Positions 54,732 through 63,521 of a stretch of DNA of 64,000 bases are shown here, piece after piece. How positions within the stretch are numbered: position 1 is the stretch's first letter; every line of letters begins with the position of its first letter. The stretch is from Shewanella litorisediminis (GTDB lineage: Bacteria; Pseudomonadota; Gammaproteobacteria; Enterobacterales; Shewanellaceae): positions 2,666,501 through 2,730,500 of the forward strand of contig NZ_CP069213.1 of the NCBI RefSeq assembly GCF_016834455.1. The letters are read 5' to 3'. The notes below the pieces were generated by a model. The model was given only the letters and a program-made list of their open reading frames with translations, did not search any database and was not told the origin of the DNA. Made by a program: the position numbers and the translations under genes.

Positions 54732-54861
54732 TGAGAGGTAAAAATCAGGCTATTTTGGTCAAGATTTGTTAAGGTTAGCTTACCACTGAAATCATGATAA
54801 AGTCTTGCTTTATATGGATTTATTAAGATTGATTGAGGTTGGTACATGAGGAAGGCTTATC

Positions 54862-54877
54862 CCCTGTGGGGAGACCA
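54862..54877 (+). other. attR, repeat of the tRNA-Arg 3' end
   Basis: CCCTGTGGGGAGACCA, 15 of 16 bases identical to 47724-47739. It ends the integrated element. The mismatch falls at the discriminator base of the tRNA. Confidence 0.8.
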
Positions 54878-55322
54878 GTCACTTCTGCTTGTGAATGCTT
54901 GCACAAGTTCCAAGCTTTTATCTCAGTTCCTCTTTTTCCTCCAATTTCGTGTTCCTGTTGCCGCTACGGTATCGGTATTGATTGGCTGTGCCGCCTGTGT
55001 GCCGCTTTCACCGTGGCTATATCCTTCATCATGGCAACTTCCGGCATACGACGCCATTAATCACCAAAGGTTGCCGTGCATGGATTCACCAATGTCGCGA
55101 TCCCATGGATGCGAAGGAGTGACCTTTCCCACATCCCCTTAGGTGGCAGGCTGCGAGTACACCTTTGTAAGCTCGGGGCAGCATCCATGCTGTCGACGGT
55201 CGCTTCAGTGGATATGCCTGGGTTTGGATGTAATACTGAACCTTCCAGCCAACGGGCCGTCGGAGGCAGCATGACTCCCCCCACAGGTTTGGGTCAAAGG
55301 CGGCAAAGGGTATGCAATCGCC
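54878..55322. other. Noncoding interval between attR and the MCP gene
   Basis: 445 bases that I cannot assign to a gene. Short open frames occur on both strands but none has a convincing ribosome site or family likeness. The stretch from about 55030 to 55310 is G+C-richer and contains the small hairpin CAGCAT-cc-ATGCTG and several CATGGAT/ATCCATG words. It resembles dispersed intergenic sequence, but no second copy exists in this window to prove it. Confidence 0.4.
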
Positions 55323-56963
55323 TTAAACCTTGAATATCGAAATCAACTGCTCCATCTGCCTTGAGTCTTCTGCAATCCGGTCGCTGGTGTGGCCAACGGT
55401 TTCACTCTTAGACTGATTATCAACCGATATTTCATTGATTCGGTTTATGTTCTGGTTCAATTCCGCAATGACGGCACTCTGTTCATCCGTCGCAGTCGCG
55501 ATTTGCAGATTCATATCATTTATCTGGCCGATGGCATGCTTGATGAGGCCAAGGGCATCCATCACCTGAGCCGTTTCATCGACTGTGTTATCCGATTGCT
55601 GTCGTGCTCTGGCGACAGAGGCGTTTACCTGGTCAACGGCGCCGCGAATGGCTTCAATGATGGTATTGATCTCTCGGGTGGATTGCTGGGTTCGGCTTGC
55701 CAGTGTCCGGACTTCATCCGCTACCACGGCAAATCCCCGTCCCGCCTCACCTGCTCGGGCGGCTTCAATGGCGGCATTGAGAGCCAGTAAATTCGTTTGC
55801 TCGGCGATGCCCACTATCACATCGAGGATTTGTCCGATTTCACCTGAGCTGACTTTGAGCGCTTTGGCAATATCAGAGGTCTCTTCAAGCTCGCTGGAGA
55901 GCTGACGTATGTTGCCCATGGCATGGGTTACCACCAGATTGGTACTGTCTGCTTGGTTATCGGCATCTTTAGCGGATTGCGCCGCAAGCTGCGCATTCGC
56001 CGCCACTTCGCTGGCCGTGGCTGACATTTGATTGATAGCAGCTGCCACACTCTGGGTTTCCTGCTGCATGCTGTTTGTTGCACGTGCCGCTTCGTGGGCA
56101 ACATTCGAAAGCGAGGCTGACAAGTGACGGCTGTGATCGACCGAATCGCGCACCGAGCTGACCAATGACTGGATACGACCAACGAAGGCGTTAAAGTACA
56201 CCGAGACCTGTGACAACTCATCACGGCCACGCTCCTCCAGTCTCAGGGTCAGATTGGCCTCACCTTCGGCGATGTTTTTAAAAGCAATGAGGGTTTGCTG
56301 CAGAGGCTCTGTCACACTGCGGCTTATCATCAGCAGCAGTGCCAATACGGGACCCCATACCAATAGAAACACCAGCAAATATTGCCAGGTAAAATCCTTT
56401 TTCTGGGCGGCGATGTCATCCACATAGATACCTGTCCCCACAATCCAGCCCCACTCGTTAAAGCGCTTTACCACACTCATTTTGGGACTGGGTGCATCCG
56501 CGTCGGGTTTATTCCACATGTAATTGACCATAGCGGCATCACTGTTTTGAGTCAGGCGGATCATTTCGGCAAAGAGCTTCACCCCATTGGGATCCGCCAT
56601 CCCCAGCACACTGGTATCCACCAGTTTTTTGGCAAAGGGATGCTGAATCATCATCCCTTGCCGGTCGATGGTGAAATAGTATTCCTTTCCTGAGTATCGG
56701 AGGTTATCGAGGGCGGCCAACGCCTTTACCTTGGCATCGGCTTCGCCAAGCTGCCCGGACTGGGCCTTATCGTGGAAGTCCTTGATGATGCTGATGGCAA
56801 TATCCGTCAATGCGTTCAGCCGCGCTTCTTTTTCCTGTACCAACACCGTATCCATGTTGCGCAGGGCAAACACAAACATCAGCAGGGTCGCGACCAATGA
56901 CAATAGCAGCATCACCCAAATTCGGCGTGAAATATTGTAATTTCTCAGATAGTTGCCAAGCAT
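55323..56963 (-). CDS. Methyl-accepting chemotaxis protein
   Basis: 546 residues from the ATG at 56963 with GAGG five bases ahead. First membrane helix about 18-38 ([20 protein letters not shown]), a periplasmic single-Cache domain ([31 protein letters not shown] and [20 protein letters not shown]), a second helix about 190-212, HAMP, and a signalling domain with the hairpin tip region [36 protein letters not shown]. The Cache segment is of the kind that senses small organic acids or similar ligands; the ligand is unknown. The C-terminus IFKV lacks a CheR-tethering pentapeptide. Confidence 0.95.
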   Translation of the reverse strand: MLGNYLRNYNISRRIWVMLLLSLVATLLMFVFALRNMDTVLVQEKEARLNALTDIAISIIKDFHDKAQSGQLGEADAKVKALAALDNLRYSGKEYYFTIDRQGMMIQHPFAKKLVDTSVLGMADPNGVKLFAEMIRLTQNSDAAMVNYMWNKPDADAPSPKMSVVKRFNEWGWIVGTGIYVDDIAAQKKDFTWQYLLVFLLVWGPVLALLLMISRSVTEPLQQTLIAFKNIAEGEANLTLRLEERGRDELSQVSVYFNAFVGRIQSLVSSVRDSVDHSRHLSASLSNVAHEAARATNSMQQETQSVAAAINQMSATASEVAANAQLAAQSAKDADNQADSTNLVVTHAMGNIRQLSSELEETSDIAKALKVSSGEIGQILDVIVGIAEQTNLLALNAAIEAARAGEAGRGFAVVADEVRTLASRTQQSTREINTIIEAIRGAVDQVNASVARARQQSDNTVDETAQVMDALGLIKHAIGQINDMNLQIATATDEQSAVIAELNQNINRINEISVDNQSKSETVGHTSDRIAEDSRQMEQLISIFKV

Positions 56964-57490
56964 AAGCACCTCGATATTCGACAGCGTTGCCGGATGTATT
57001 GAGGGGGTATCGAACTGTGTCCGGGCGACATGCTCTCTTCACAGGAAGCTGTCCCCTAAACTTACGGCAAATTGCAGGTAATGCCTTGGGCTACCTGCAC
57101 ATCGCCAATACCGGATACAGCGCCACAACCATGTAGCCTCCCCCTTTTATTTCAAACCATAGTATGTGCTCAAAGCGCTACTAAAAACTGCACTTTAGTC
57201 GGTGGTAAGCCCAGTTAAATAATGGAATTCAAAGAAAAGTATTAGCGAAAATACTCCTGTACCGCCAGTGCTGCCACAAAACGATAGCTATCAAAGAAAA
57301 AGAAATTTGTGATAGTGAGCCAATATCGGACAGTAAATCAGGCAGCTCCCAGCCTTGAACCTGTTCCTCACCATGGTATTCACCACAACACCCTCAGGTT
57401 TGCGCCAAAACCGAGTATCTCTTTCGCAAGGTCCACTTCAGCAATATCCCTTCATCCAAAATGGGCCCGTCAACTTTCTGACCCCAAAGC

Positions 57491-57506
57491 TGGAACGTCT
57501 CTTGCA
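57491..57506 (+). promoter_or_regulatory. Candidate sigma-54 promoter upstream of the legionaminic acid operon
   Basis: TGGAAC-GTCTC-TTGCA agrees with the -24/-12 consensus except A for C in the fourth position of the -24 box. It faces right, 189 bases ahead of legB, with no gene in between. Confidence 0.65.
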
Positions 57507-57631
57507 GACGTCCCTTGCAAATCAAGACAGGTCAATCAGATGACGACTCCTCATATCTGATACGAAACAGTAAGGTACCTCAATGACTGAAAAGATGCCT
57601 GGTAGACCTGCAAACCCATACCAATCAACCC

Positions 57632-57660
57632 TTGTAATGTATCATCTATATATATACATT
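57632..57660 (+). promoter_or_regulatory. Possible sigma-70 promoter with inverted repeat ahead of legB
   Basis: TTGTAA, 17 bases, TACATT. The inverted repeat AATGTAT (57636-57642) and ATACATT (57654-57660) overlaps both boxes and could be an operator. The region is AT-rich, so the match may be fortuitous. Confidence 0.35.
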
Positions 57661-57694
57661 TATCAATGAGTTATTCATTCCCCAAGGAAGCCCT

Positions 57695-58876
57695 ATGCTC
57701 GAGCTAATCGGACGACAAACCGAACTTTTTGAAGCCGATCTCAATGTATTGTCAGGGCAACTGTCTGCCAGAGTATCGGAAGCGTCCTTTCTCGTTTTGG
57801 GGGGGGCCGGTTCGATTGGACAAGCTGTCGTCAAAGAAATATTCAAACGCCAGCCGAAAAAGCTTCATGTGATTGATATATCTGAGAATAACCTTACAGA
57901 ACTCGTTAGAGACCTACGCAGTTCCTATGGTTATATTCAGGGTGACTTCCAGACGTTTGCCCTGGATATAGGTTCTCTGGAATACGATGCATTCATCAGA
58001 CATGACGGCAAATACGATTATGTCCTTAATTTATCGGCACTGAAGCACGTTCGCAGTGAGAAGGATCACTTCACCCTGATGCGGATGATAGATGTAAACG
58101 TGTTTAACACCGACAAAACCATCAAGCAATCAATAGCATCGGGTGTAAAAAAGTACTTTTGTGTATCCACTGACAAAGCAGCAAATCCGGTAAATATGAT
58201 GGGCGCATCCAAGCGCATCATGGAGATGTTTTTGATGCGCCACAGTGAGCAAATCACTATTTCCACTGCACGCTTTGCTAATGTGGCATTCTCAGACGGC
58301 TCGCTGTTGCATAGCTTCAATCAGAGACTACAGAAGCAGCAGCCCCTGGTGGCTCCCAATGACATCAAGCGTTATTTTGTGACCCCAAAAGAAGCGGGCT
58401 TACTCTGCCTCATGTCATGCATCTTAGGAGAGAATCGCGATATCTTTTTCCCGAAGTTAAATGAAGCGCTGCATCTCATGTCGTTCGCAGATATTGCGGT
58501 TAAATACCTTTCAGCAAGGGGGTTTGAGCCGTTTGAATGTCAAAGCGAAGACGAGGCAAGGCAGTTGGCGGCAACCTTGCCAGCACAGGGGAAATGGCCA
58601 TGCTTTTTCACTGCCAGCGACACAACCGGTGAAAAAGATTTTGAAGAATTCTTTATGGCGCATGAAACTTTGGATATGACACGCTTCCAGGACTTGGGGA
58701 TCATCAAAAACGATGCGGTTTACCAGCCCGAATTACTGGACGAATTTGAAAAACAGATCGAGCGAATGAAATCTGCCGGGCAATGGAGCAAGGCTGAACT
58801 GGTCGAAGTGTTCAACAGGATGATACCTGACTTTGGACACAAGGAAACCGGTAAGTACCTTGACAGTAAGATGTGA
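57695..58876 (+). CDS. legB: UDP-GlcNAc 4,6-dehydratase family protein, LegB-like
   Basis: This SDR-family enzyme probably converts UDP-GlcNAc to the 4-keto-6-deoxy sugar, the first step of legionaminic acid synthesis. The 393 residues show the NAD-binding motif GGAGSIG at 36-42, LNLSALKHVRSEKD, and STDKAANPVNMMGASKR at 158-174. Met169 replaces the catalytic-type tyrosine of YxxxK, as in the configuration-retaining PglF/WbpM group rather than inverting PseB enzymes. That agrees with legionaminic over pseudaminic acid. AAGGAAG precedes the ATG. The last 100 residues are an extension of unknown role. Confidence 0.9.
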   Translation: MLELIGRQTELFEADLNVLSGQLSARVSEASFLVLGGAGSIGQAVVKEIFKRQPKKLHVIDISENNLTELVRDLRSSYGYIQGDFQTFALDIGSLEYDAFIRHDGKYDYVLNLSALKHVRSEKDHFTLMRMIDVNVFNTDKTIKQSIASGVKKYFCVSTDKAANPVNMMGASKRIMEMFLMRHSEQITISTARFANVAFSDGSLLHSFNQRLQKQQPLVAPNDIKRYFVTPKEAGLLCLMSCILGENRDIFFPKLNEALHLMSFADIAVKYLSARGFEPFECQSEDEARQLAATLPAQGKWPCFFTASDTTGEKDFEEFFMAHETLDMTRFQDLGIIKNDAVYQPELLDEFEKQIERMKSAGQWSKAELVEVFNRMIPDFGHKETGKYLDSKM

Positions 58877-58886
58877 GACCAACGAC

Positions 58887-60035
58887 ATGAAGCCTGAAAC
58901 GCTCGTTGAGTTTGTACGAGACATATACCAAAGCAATGAGCAAATCCCTTTGCATGTGCCGCGTTTCGGCGGCAATGAAAAGTCGTATGTACTCAACTGC
59001 ATAGACAGCACTTTTGTGTCGAGTGTCGGCCAATATGTCAACAGGTTTGAACGCCAGATAGCGGACTTTACCGGTTGTGCCGGCGCCGTCGCAACCGTCA
59101 ATGGTACTGCTGCTCTGCATACCGCTCTTCACCTCGCAGGGGTTGAGCGTAACGACTTGGTGATCACTCAGGCCCTGACATTTGTCGCAACGGCAAATGC
59201 GTTGTTTCATATGGGCGCGCAGCCGATATTTGTCGATATCTCACCACTGAGCTTGGGGCTGTGCCCAAGAGCGGTAGATTGTTATCTGCAGGAAAACGCG
59301 ACACTGACAGAGCTTGGCCCCGTTCATAAGCAAACCGGGCAAAGGATTAAGGCTGTGGTGCCAATGCACACATTTGGTCATCCGGTGGAACTTGACGAAC
59401 TGGTCAGTGTTTGCACCAAATGGCAACTCACCCTGGTCGAGGATGCAGCAGAAAGTCTTGGGTCCTATTACAAGGGGCACCATACCGGAACCATAGGGGA
59501 ATTCGGTGCCATCAGCTTTAATGGTAATAAAATCATCACCACAGGAGGGGGCGGTATGCTGCTTTGCAGCGATGAGCAAAGCGCATTGCATGCAAAACAT
59601 GTGACCACCACAGCCAAAGTACCCCACCCCTATGAGTTTTATCATGATGAGCCGGGATTTAATTACCGAATGCCTAATATCAATGCTGCATTAGGTTGTG
59701 CTCAAATGGAGGTGCTACCTGAGTTTCTTCGTCAAAAACGCTTGCTCGCAGAACAATATAAAGCGTTTTTTGCAGATACTGAATTCTGCTTTGTTAACGA
59801 GCCGCCTTATGCTAAGTCCAATTACTGGCTTAACGCCATCATCTGTCCAGACAGTGCCTCACGTGATGAATTATTGGAGTTCACCAACGCAGCGGGTGTC
59901 ATGACTCGGCCGATCTGGAAATTGATGCATCGTTTACCTATGTTTGAACAAGCTCATCGAGGTAATTTAAAGATCTCCGAGTGGCTCGAAGGACAGCTTA
60001 TAAATTTACCTAGTAGCCCCATTATACAGGAGTAA
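58887..60035 (+). CDS. legC: LegC-family aminotransferase
   Basis: A PLP-dependent DegT/DnrJ-type aminotransferase that adds the 4-amino group to the keto sugar. The 382 residues from the ATG at 58887 include the GTAALHTALHLAGV segment, LVEDAAESLGSYYKGHHTGTIGEFGAISFNGNKIITTGGGGM with the PLP lysine in NGNK, and YRMPNINAALGCAQMEVL. It is ten bases after legB. An open frame back to 58833 is not needed. The last 100 bases turn AT-rich, near the start of the cassette that follows. Confidence 0.92.
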   Translation: MKPETLVEFVRDIYQSNEQIPLHVPRFGGNEKSYVLNCIDSTFVSSVGQYVNRFERQIADFTGCAGAVATVNGTAALHTALHLAGVERNDLVITQALTFVATANALFHMGAQPIFVDISPLSLGLCPRAVDCYLQENATLTELGPVHKQTGQRIKAVVPMHTFGHPVELDELVSVCTKWQLTLVEDAAESLGSYYKGHHTGTIGEFGAISFNGNKIITTGGGGMLLCSDEQSALHAKHVTTTAKVPHPYEFYHDEPGFNYRMPNINAALGCAQMEVLPEFLRQKRLLAEQYKAFFADTEFCFVNEPPYAKSNYWLNAIICPDSASRDELLEFTNAAGVMTRPIWKLMHRLPMFEQAHRGNLKISEWLEGQLINLPSSPIIQE

Positions 60036-60037
60036 TC

Positions 60038-60886
60038 ATGTTAGTTTGCATTTTAGGCTCAGGAACGATGGGAAGCGGAATTGCTTCACTGTTTTGTATT
60101 TGTCCAGAAGTATCACGAGTGATTATCTGGGGTAGAAGTCAGGCTGCACTTGATAACAGTTACATAAGAATTAAGAAAGAGCTTAGTCGGTATGCTAAAG
60201 GGAACGCTATTTCTGCAGAAGCATTAGAGTCAATGTGCGGCAAAATTTCTTTTAAAACTGACCTTTCCGAATTAACCAACAGCGATTTGTATATTGAGGC
60301 TATCTCTGAAGACTTAGATATAAAGATTGACTTGATTTCAAGACTTAAGGTTTATATACCTGATAAAGCGATAGTAGCTACTAACACGTCTTCGTTGTCA
60401 GTCACAGCATTAGCTATGCAAGTGAATGTACCTTCTAATTTTATTGGCATTCACTTTTTCAATCCAACTTCCGTTATGAAGCTTGTCGAAGTCATAAAAG
60501 GGCTTGTAACCTCAGACGAAACCTTACGCAAGGCAATAAGCTTGGTTGAAATGCTTGATAAAAAACCGATTGTCGTTAAAGAGTCAGCAGGTTTTATAGT
60601 TAATAGAATGCTTATCCCTATGATCAATGAAGCTATAGCAATCTTAGCGGAAGGGGTGGCGTCTAAACAAGATATCGACAATGCTATGAAATATGGAGCA
60701 AACCATCCTATAGGCCCTTTAGCTTTGTCTGACTTAATTGGTAACGACGTTTGCCTTTCGATAATGGAGTCTTTATTTAAAGAGACTGGCGATCCAAAAT
60801 ACAGAGCTCACCCCCTACTTCGTCAATATGTGCGTGCTGGATACTTGGGTAGAAAAACTAAGGTAGGTTTTTATGAATACCAATGA
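60038..60886 (+). CDS. 3-hydroxyacyl-CoA (3-hydroxybutyryl-CoA) dehydrogenase family protein
   Basis: The family reduces acetoacetyl-CoA to 3-hydroxybutyryl-CoA or the reverse. The 282 residues match the short bacterial 3-hydroxybutyryl-CoA dehydrogenases: Rossmann motif GSGTMGSGIA at 7-16, NTSSLSV, catalytic His139 in GIHFFNP, ESAGFIVNRML, and the C-terminal GPLALSDLIGNDVCLSIMESL and GRKTKVGFYEY. An AGGAG leads the ATG, two bases after legC. A fatty-acid enzyme has no usual place in nonulosonic acid operons. I infer that it supplies an acyl-CoA donor for the acyltransferase encoded next. Confidence 0.9.
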   Translation: MLVCILGSGTMGSGIASLFCICPEVSRVIIWGRSQAALDNSYIRIKKELSRYAKGNAISAEALESMCGKISFKTDLSELTNSDLYIEAISEDLDIKIDLISRLKVYIPDKAIVATNTSSLSVTALAMQVNVPSNFIGIHFFNPTSVMKLVEVIKGLVTSDETLRKAISLVEMLDKKPIVVKESAGFIVNRMLIPMINEAIAILAEGVASKQDIDNAMKYGANHPIGPLALSDLIGNDVCLSIMESLFKETGDPKYRAHPLLRQYVRAGYLGRKTKVGFYEYQ

Positions 60887-61700
60887 CGAAATTGAGCTGA
60901 TAAATATAGTCAGCAAAGAACAACTTTTACAGCACTATAACGGGATAGCGGAACTCTTTGCTGAATCATTTAATAAAGAGCTAGATAAAGAATTATGGCA
61001 ATGGGCATATATTAACAACCCATTTGGAGAACCCTTAGTTTCAATTGCTTTGCATCGAGGGGAAGTGGTTGGTCATTATGCTGTTATACCGATGAATCTG
61101 GAGAATAGCACAGATAAAATTTATGGTTTTTTATCAATGACAACTATGGTTGCAGTTGACTTTAGAATGCATAAATTGTTTCAAATTTTAGCTAATATGG
61201 TATATGCCAGAATAAAAAATTTAGGCGTTCCTGCTATTGTATTCGGTTTTCCAAATGACAACTCAGCACCTGGTTTTACAAAGCGGCTTGGCTGGACCAT
61301 ATCTGAAGATTATAAAGTAGTAAGCGTAAAACCCTATCAAATAAACGAGGTAGCGTCTATACTTGAGGGATTACTACAAAGCAACCCATATACATTGAGT
61401 CTTGAAGACTCCTCAATAAAAGACTGGCGAACTAACAAGCCAAAGCAAACGTGGCTGTATAATAATTCTTTAGGTTTAAAGTCAATTGGTAATGAGTTTG
61501 ATTTAATGCACATAACCGATGGCAAGGCTCTTGCTAAATCACAGTTTCAAGCTGCTGTAAACATGATCTTACCAGTAAACGATAAATTGAATATTGATGA
61601 TATAAAGATTTCATTCCCTTACAGATTTGGCTACCGCTTATTTAATACAGAAAAAGAGCCTAACTTATTTGTTCAAATGTCTATGTCGGATATTTTCTAA
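60873..61700 (+). CDS. GNAT family N-acyltransferase
   Basis: 275 residues with the layout of a GNAT protein: LFAESFNKELDKELWQWAYINNPFGEPLVSIALHRGEVVGHYAVIPM, then TTMVAVDFRMHKLFQILANMVYARIKNLGVPAIVFGFPNDNSAPGFTKRLGW. It overlaps the dehydrogenase gene by 14 bases and shares one base with the epimerase gene, so expression is tightly coupled. It takes the place of the LegH acetyltransferase. The acyl donor could be acetyl-CoA or 3-hydroxybutyryl-CoA; the sequence does not decide. Confidence 0.82.
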   Translation: MNTNDEIELINIVSKEQLLQHYNGIAELFAESFNKELDKELWQWAYINNPFGEPLVSIALHRGEVVGHYAVIPMNLENSTDKIYGFLSMTTMVAVDFRMHKLFQILANMVYARIKNLGVPAIVFGFPNDNSAPGFTKRLGWTISEDYKVVSVKPYQINEVASILEGLLQSNPYTLSLEDSSIKDWRTNKPKQTWLYNNSLGLKSIGNEFDLMHITDGKALAKSQFQAAVNMILPVNDKLNIDDIKISFPYRFGYRLFNTEKEPNLFVQMSMSDIF

Positions 61701-62851
61701 TGAAAGTTTTAGCTATTACATCTATCCGGTCTGAATATGATTTGATGACTCCTTTATTTTCTAAATTGGAAGATGATGAAGATATTCAACTTAAATTATT
61801 GGTAAGTGGAGCTCACAATTCAGTATCATTTGGCTATACTTGTAATGATATAAAGAAGGATGGTTTTGACATCCTATTAGAGATCGAAAGCCTTATCGAT
61901 GCAGATTCAAAATCAGCACGTTTGAAAAGCGCTGCGATTCTTCTGATCTCGGCCGTTGATATTGTTAAATCATACAACCCTGACCTAATCATTTACGCTG
62001 GCGACAGGGAAGATGTAATGATAGGGGCGCTTCTTGGGGGGTATCTTGGTACTCCCACCATACACTTTTATGGTGGGGATCATGCGGCAGATGGACATAT
62101 TGACAATCCAATACGCCATGCTGTATCAAAATTGTCAACTTGCCACTTTGTCTCAACTGATGAGCATAAAAAGCGACTTTTAAATTTGAAAGAGCCGGAG
62201 TGGCGCATTTTCAATGTCGGTAGCATTGCTTTAGATAAATTCAGATTGATACCGAAGAATAAAGACATCGCTAGGAACGTAGCTCATAAACATATTTCTA
62301 AACCAATAGCATTGGTTATATACCATCCTATTCATGAAGAAATTGCTAAGGCCCCAAGCATTGTTAGAGTTATTCTTAGTTCTTTGGTTAAATTTGGGTA
62401 TCACTGCTTTGTAGGGTTACCTAACACAGACCCCGGAAATATCCAGATTAGAAACACAATTAACAAGTTTTCAGCAGAAAGTGACGATGTAACCGTCTAC
62501 GGAAACCTCTGTAGAGAAGACTTTGTTAGTTTGTTTAAATCATCATCGATTATTGTGGGAAATTCATCGGCTGGCTTACTTGAAGCTGCAAGTATTCCTA
62601 TCCCGTGCATCAACGTAGGAATGAGGCAGCGTGGTCGCTCATGTGGTAAAAACGTAATCTTTGTTGACGCCCAGCAGAACGACATTGAGAGTGCTCTAGT
62701 TGCCGTTTCCTCAGACAGGTTCCAAAGTCAAATGAAGACAGTCGTAAATCCCTATGGAGACGGTTATTCGGCGGAAAAAGCATTCTCTTTAATAAAGTCT
62801 ATTGATTTTAAGTCTTTACTTGATAAAAAAGAGGATCCTCTCTGTGAATAG
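61700..62851 (+). CDS. legG: UDP-sugar hydrolase/2-epimerase, LegG-like
   Basis: This NeuC-type enzyme releases UDP and inverts C2 to give the 6-deoxy mannosamine-type precursor. The 383 residues contain the N-terminal TSIRSEYDLMTPLFSKL, LIIYAGDREDVMIGALLGGYLGTPTIHFYGGDHAADGHIDNPIRHAVSKLSTCHFVSTDEHKKRL, and the C-terminal LFKSSSIIVGNSSAGLLEAASIPIPCINVGMRQRGR. A hydrolysing 2-epimerase marks the legionaminic route; the pseudaminic route would use PseG instead. Confidence 0.92.
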   Translation: MKVLAITSIRSEYDLMTPLFSKLEDDEDIQLKLLVSGAHNSVSFGYTCNDIKKDGFDILLEIESLIDADSKSARLKSAAILLISAVDIVKSYNPDLIIYAGDREDVMIGALLGGYLGTPTIHFYGGDHAADGHIDNPIRHAVSKLSTCHFVSTDEHKKRLLNLKEPEWRIFNVGSIALDKFRLIPKNKDIARNVAHKHISKPIALVIYHPIHEEIAKAPSIVRVILSSLVKFGYHCFVGLPNTDPGNIQIRNTINKFSAESDDVTVYGNLCREDFVSLFKSSSIIVGNSSAGLLEAASIPIPCINVGMRQRGRSCGKNVIFVDAQQNDIESALVAVSSDRFQSQMKTVVNPYGDGYSAEKAFSLIKSIDFKSLLDKKEDPLCE

Positions 62852-63521
62852 TTCTAAAGTTGTTTTAGTAGTTGCACCTCACGCTGACGATGAAACACTG
62901 GGTTGCGGCGGAACCTTACTTAGATATGCAGAGTTGGGTGCTGAAATTCACTGGCTTCTGGTTACAGAAATGTCTACTCGTTACGGCTATAAAGAGCCTC
63001 AGGTTTTAAAACGTAATGAAGAAATAGAAAGAGTAGCTAAAGCATATCGTTTTTCTCAAGTGCACAAGCTCGGTTTACAACCTGCAGCCTTGGATACCAT
63101 CTCTAAAAGTGAGCTTGTTGGCGCAATTTCTAAAGTTATTAATCGGGTAAAGCCCGATGATGTTTTCACCGTGTTTAGAAATGATGCACACAGCGATCAT
63201 GAAATAGTATATGACGCAGTGATATCTGCGACAAAGTCATTCAGATGCCCGTTTATAAAACGCGTTTTTGCGTATGAAACAATTTCAGAAACGGATTTTT
63301 GCATGAAGCCGGGAGATGGTGGATTTAAGCCAAACGTTTTTGTGAATATTAGTGGGTTTCTTGAAAAAAAATTGAATATTCTAGATTTATTTGAATCTGA
63401 GGTCGGTGAATTCCCGTTTCCAAGAAGTCGCGTTGCGCTAGAGGCTTTAGCCAGGTTACGGGGAGTGCAATGCAATAGTGATGCTGCAGAGGCTTTCGTA
63501 CTTTTAAAGGAAATAGTATGA
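62844..63521 (+). CDS. PIG-L/LmbE family deacetylase
   Basis: 225 residues from the GTG at 62844 with GAGG nine bases ahead; a TTG at 62802 is an alternative start. It has the zinc-binding motifs PHADDE (about 12-17) and HSDHE typical of LmbE/PIG-L N-deacetylases, and the Cterm segment FPFPRSRVALEALARLRGVQ that carries further conserved positions. It overlaps legG by eight bases and legI by four. In this setting it could remove an N-acetyl group so that another acyl group can be added. Confidence 0.9.
   Translation: MNSSKVVLVVAPHADDETLGCGGTLLRYAELGAEIHWLLVTEMSTRYGYKEPQVLKRNEEIERVAKAYRFSQVHKLGLQPAALDTISKSELVGAISKVINRVKPDDVFTVFRNDAHSDHEIVYDAVISATKSFRCPFIKRVFAYETISETDFCMKPGDGGFKPNVFVNISGFLEKKLNILDLFESEVGEFPFPRSRVALEALARLRGVQCNSDAAEAFVLLKEIV

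Larger units (their letters stand above)
56964..57694. other. Long intergenic region between MCP and legB
   Basis: 731 bases between divergent genes. I see a sigma-54-like promoter at 57491-57506, a possible sigma-70 promoter and inverted repeat at 57632-57660, and no supported gene. The left part (56970-57300) should contain the MCP promoter, which I could not identify with confidence. Confidence 0.6.

Noticed and set aside
54846..55142. Open frame of 98 codons beginning at attR
   Set aside because: It starts inside the att repeat, has no clear ribosome site, and its composition looks noncoding. No family resemblance.
57165..57195. TAAAGTGC-N11-GCGCTTTG on the minus strand, upstream of the MCP gene
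   Set aside because: The -35 box and spacing fit FliA but the -10 box matches at only two or three positions, and it is about 190 bases from the start codon. Too weak to list.
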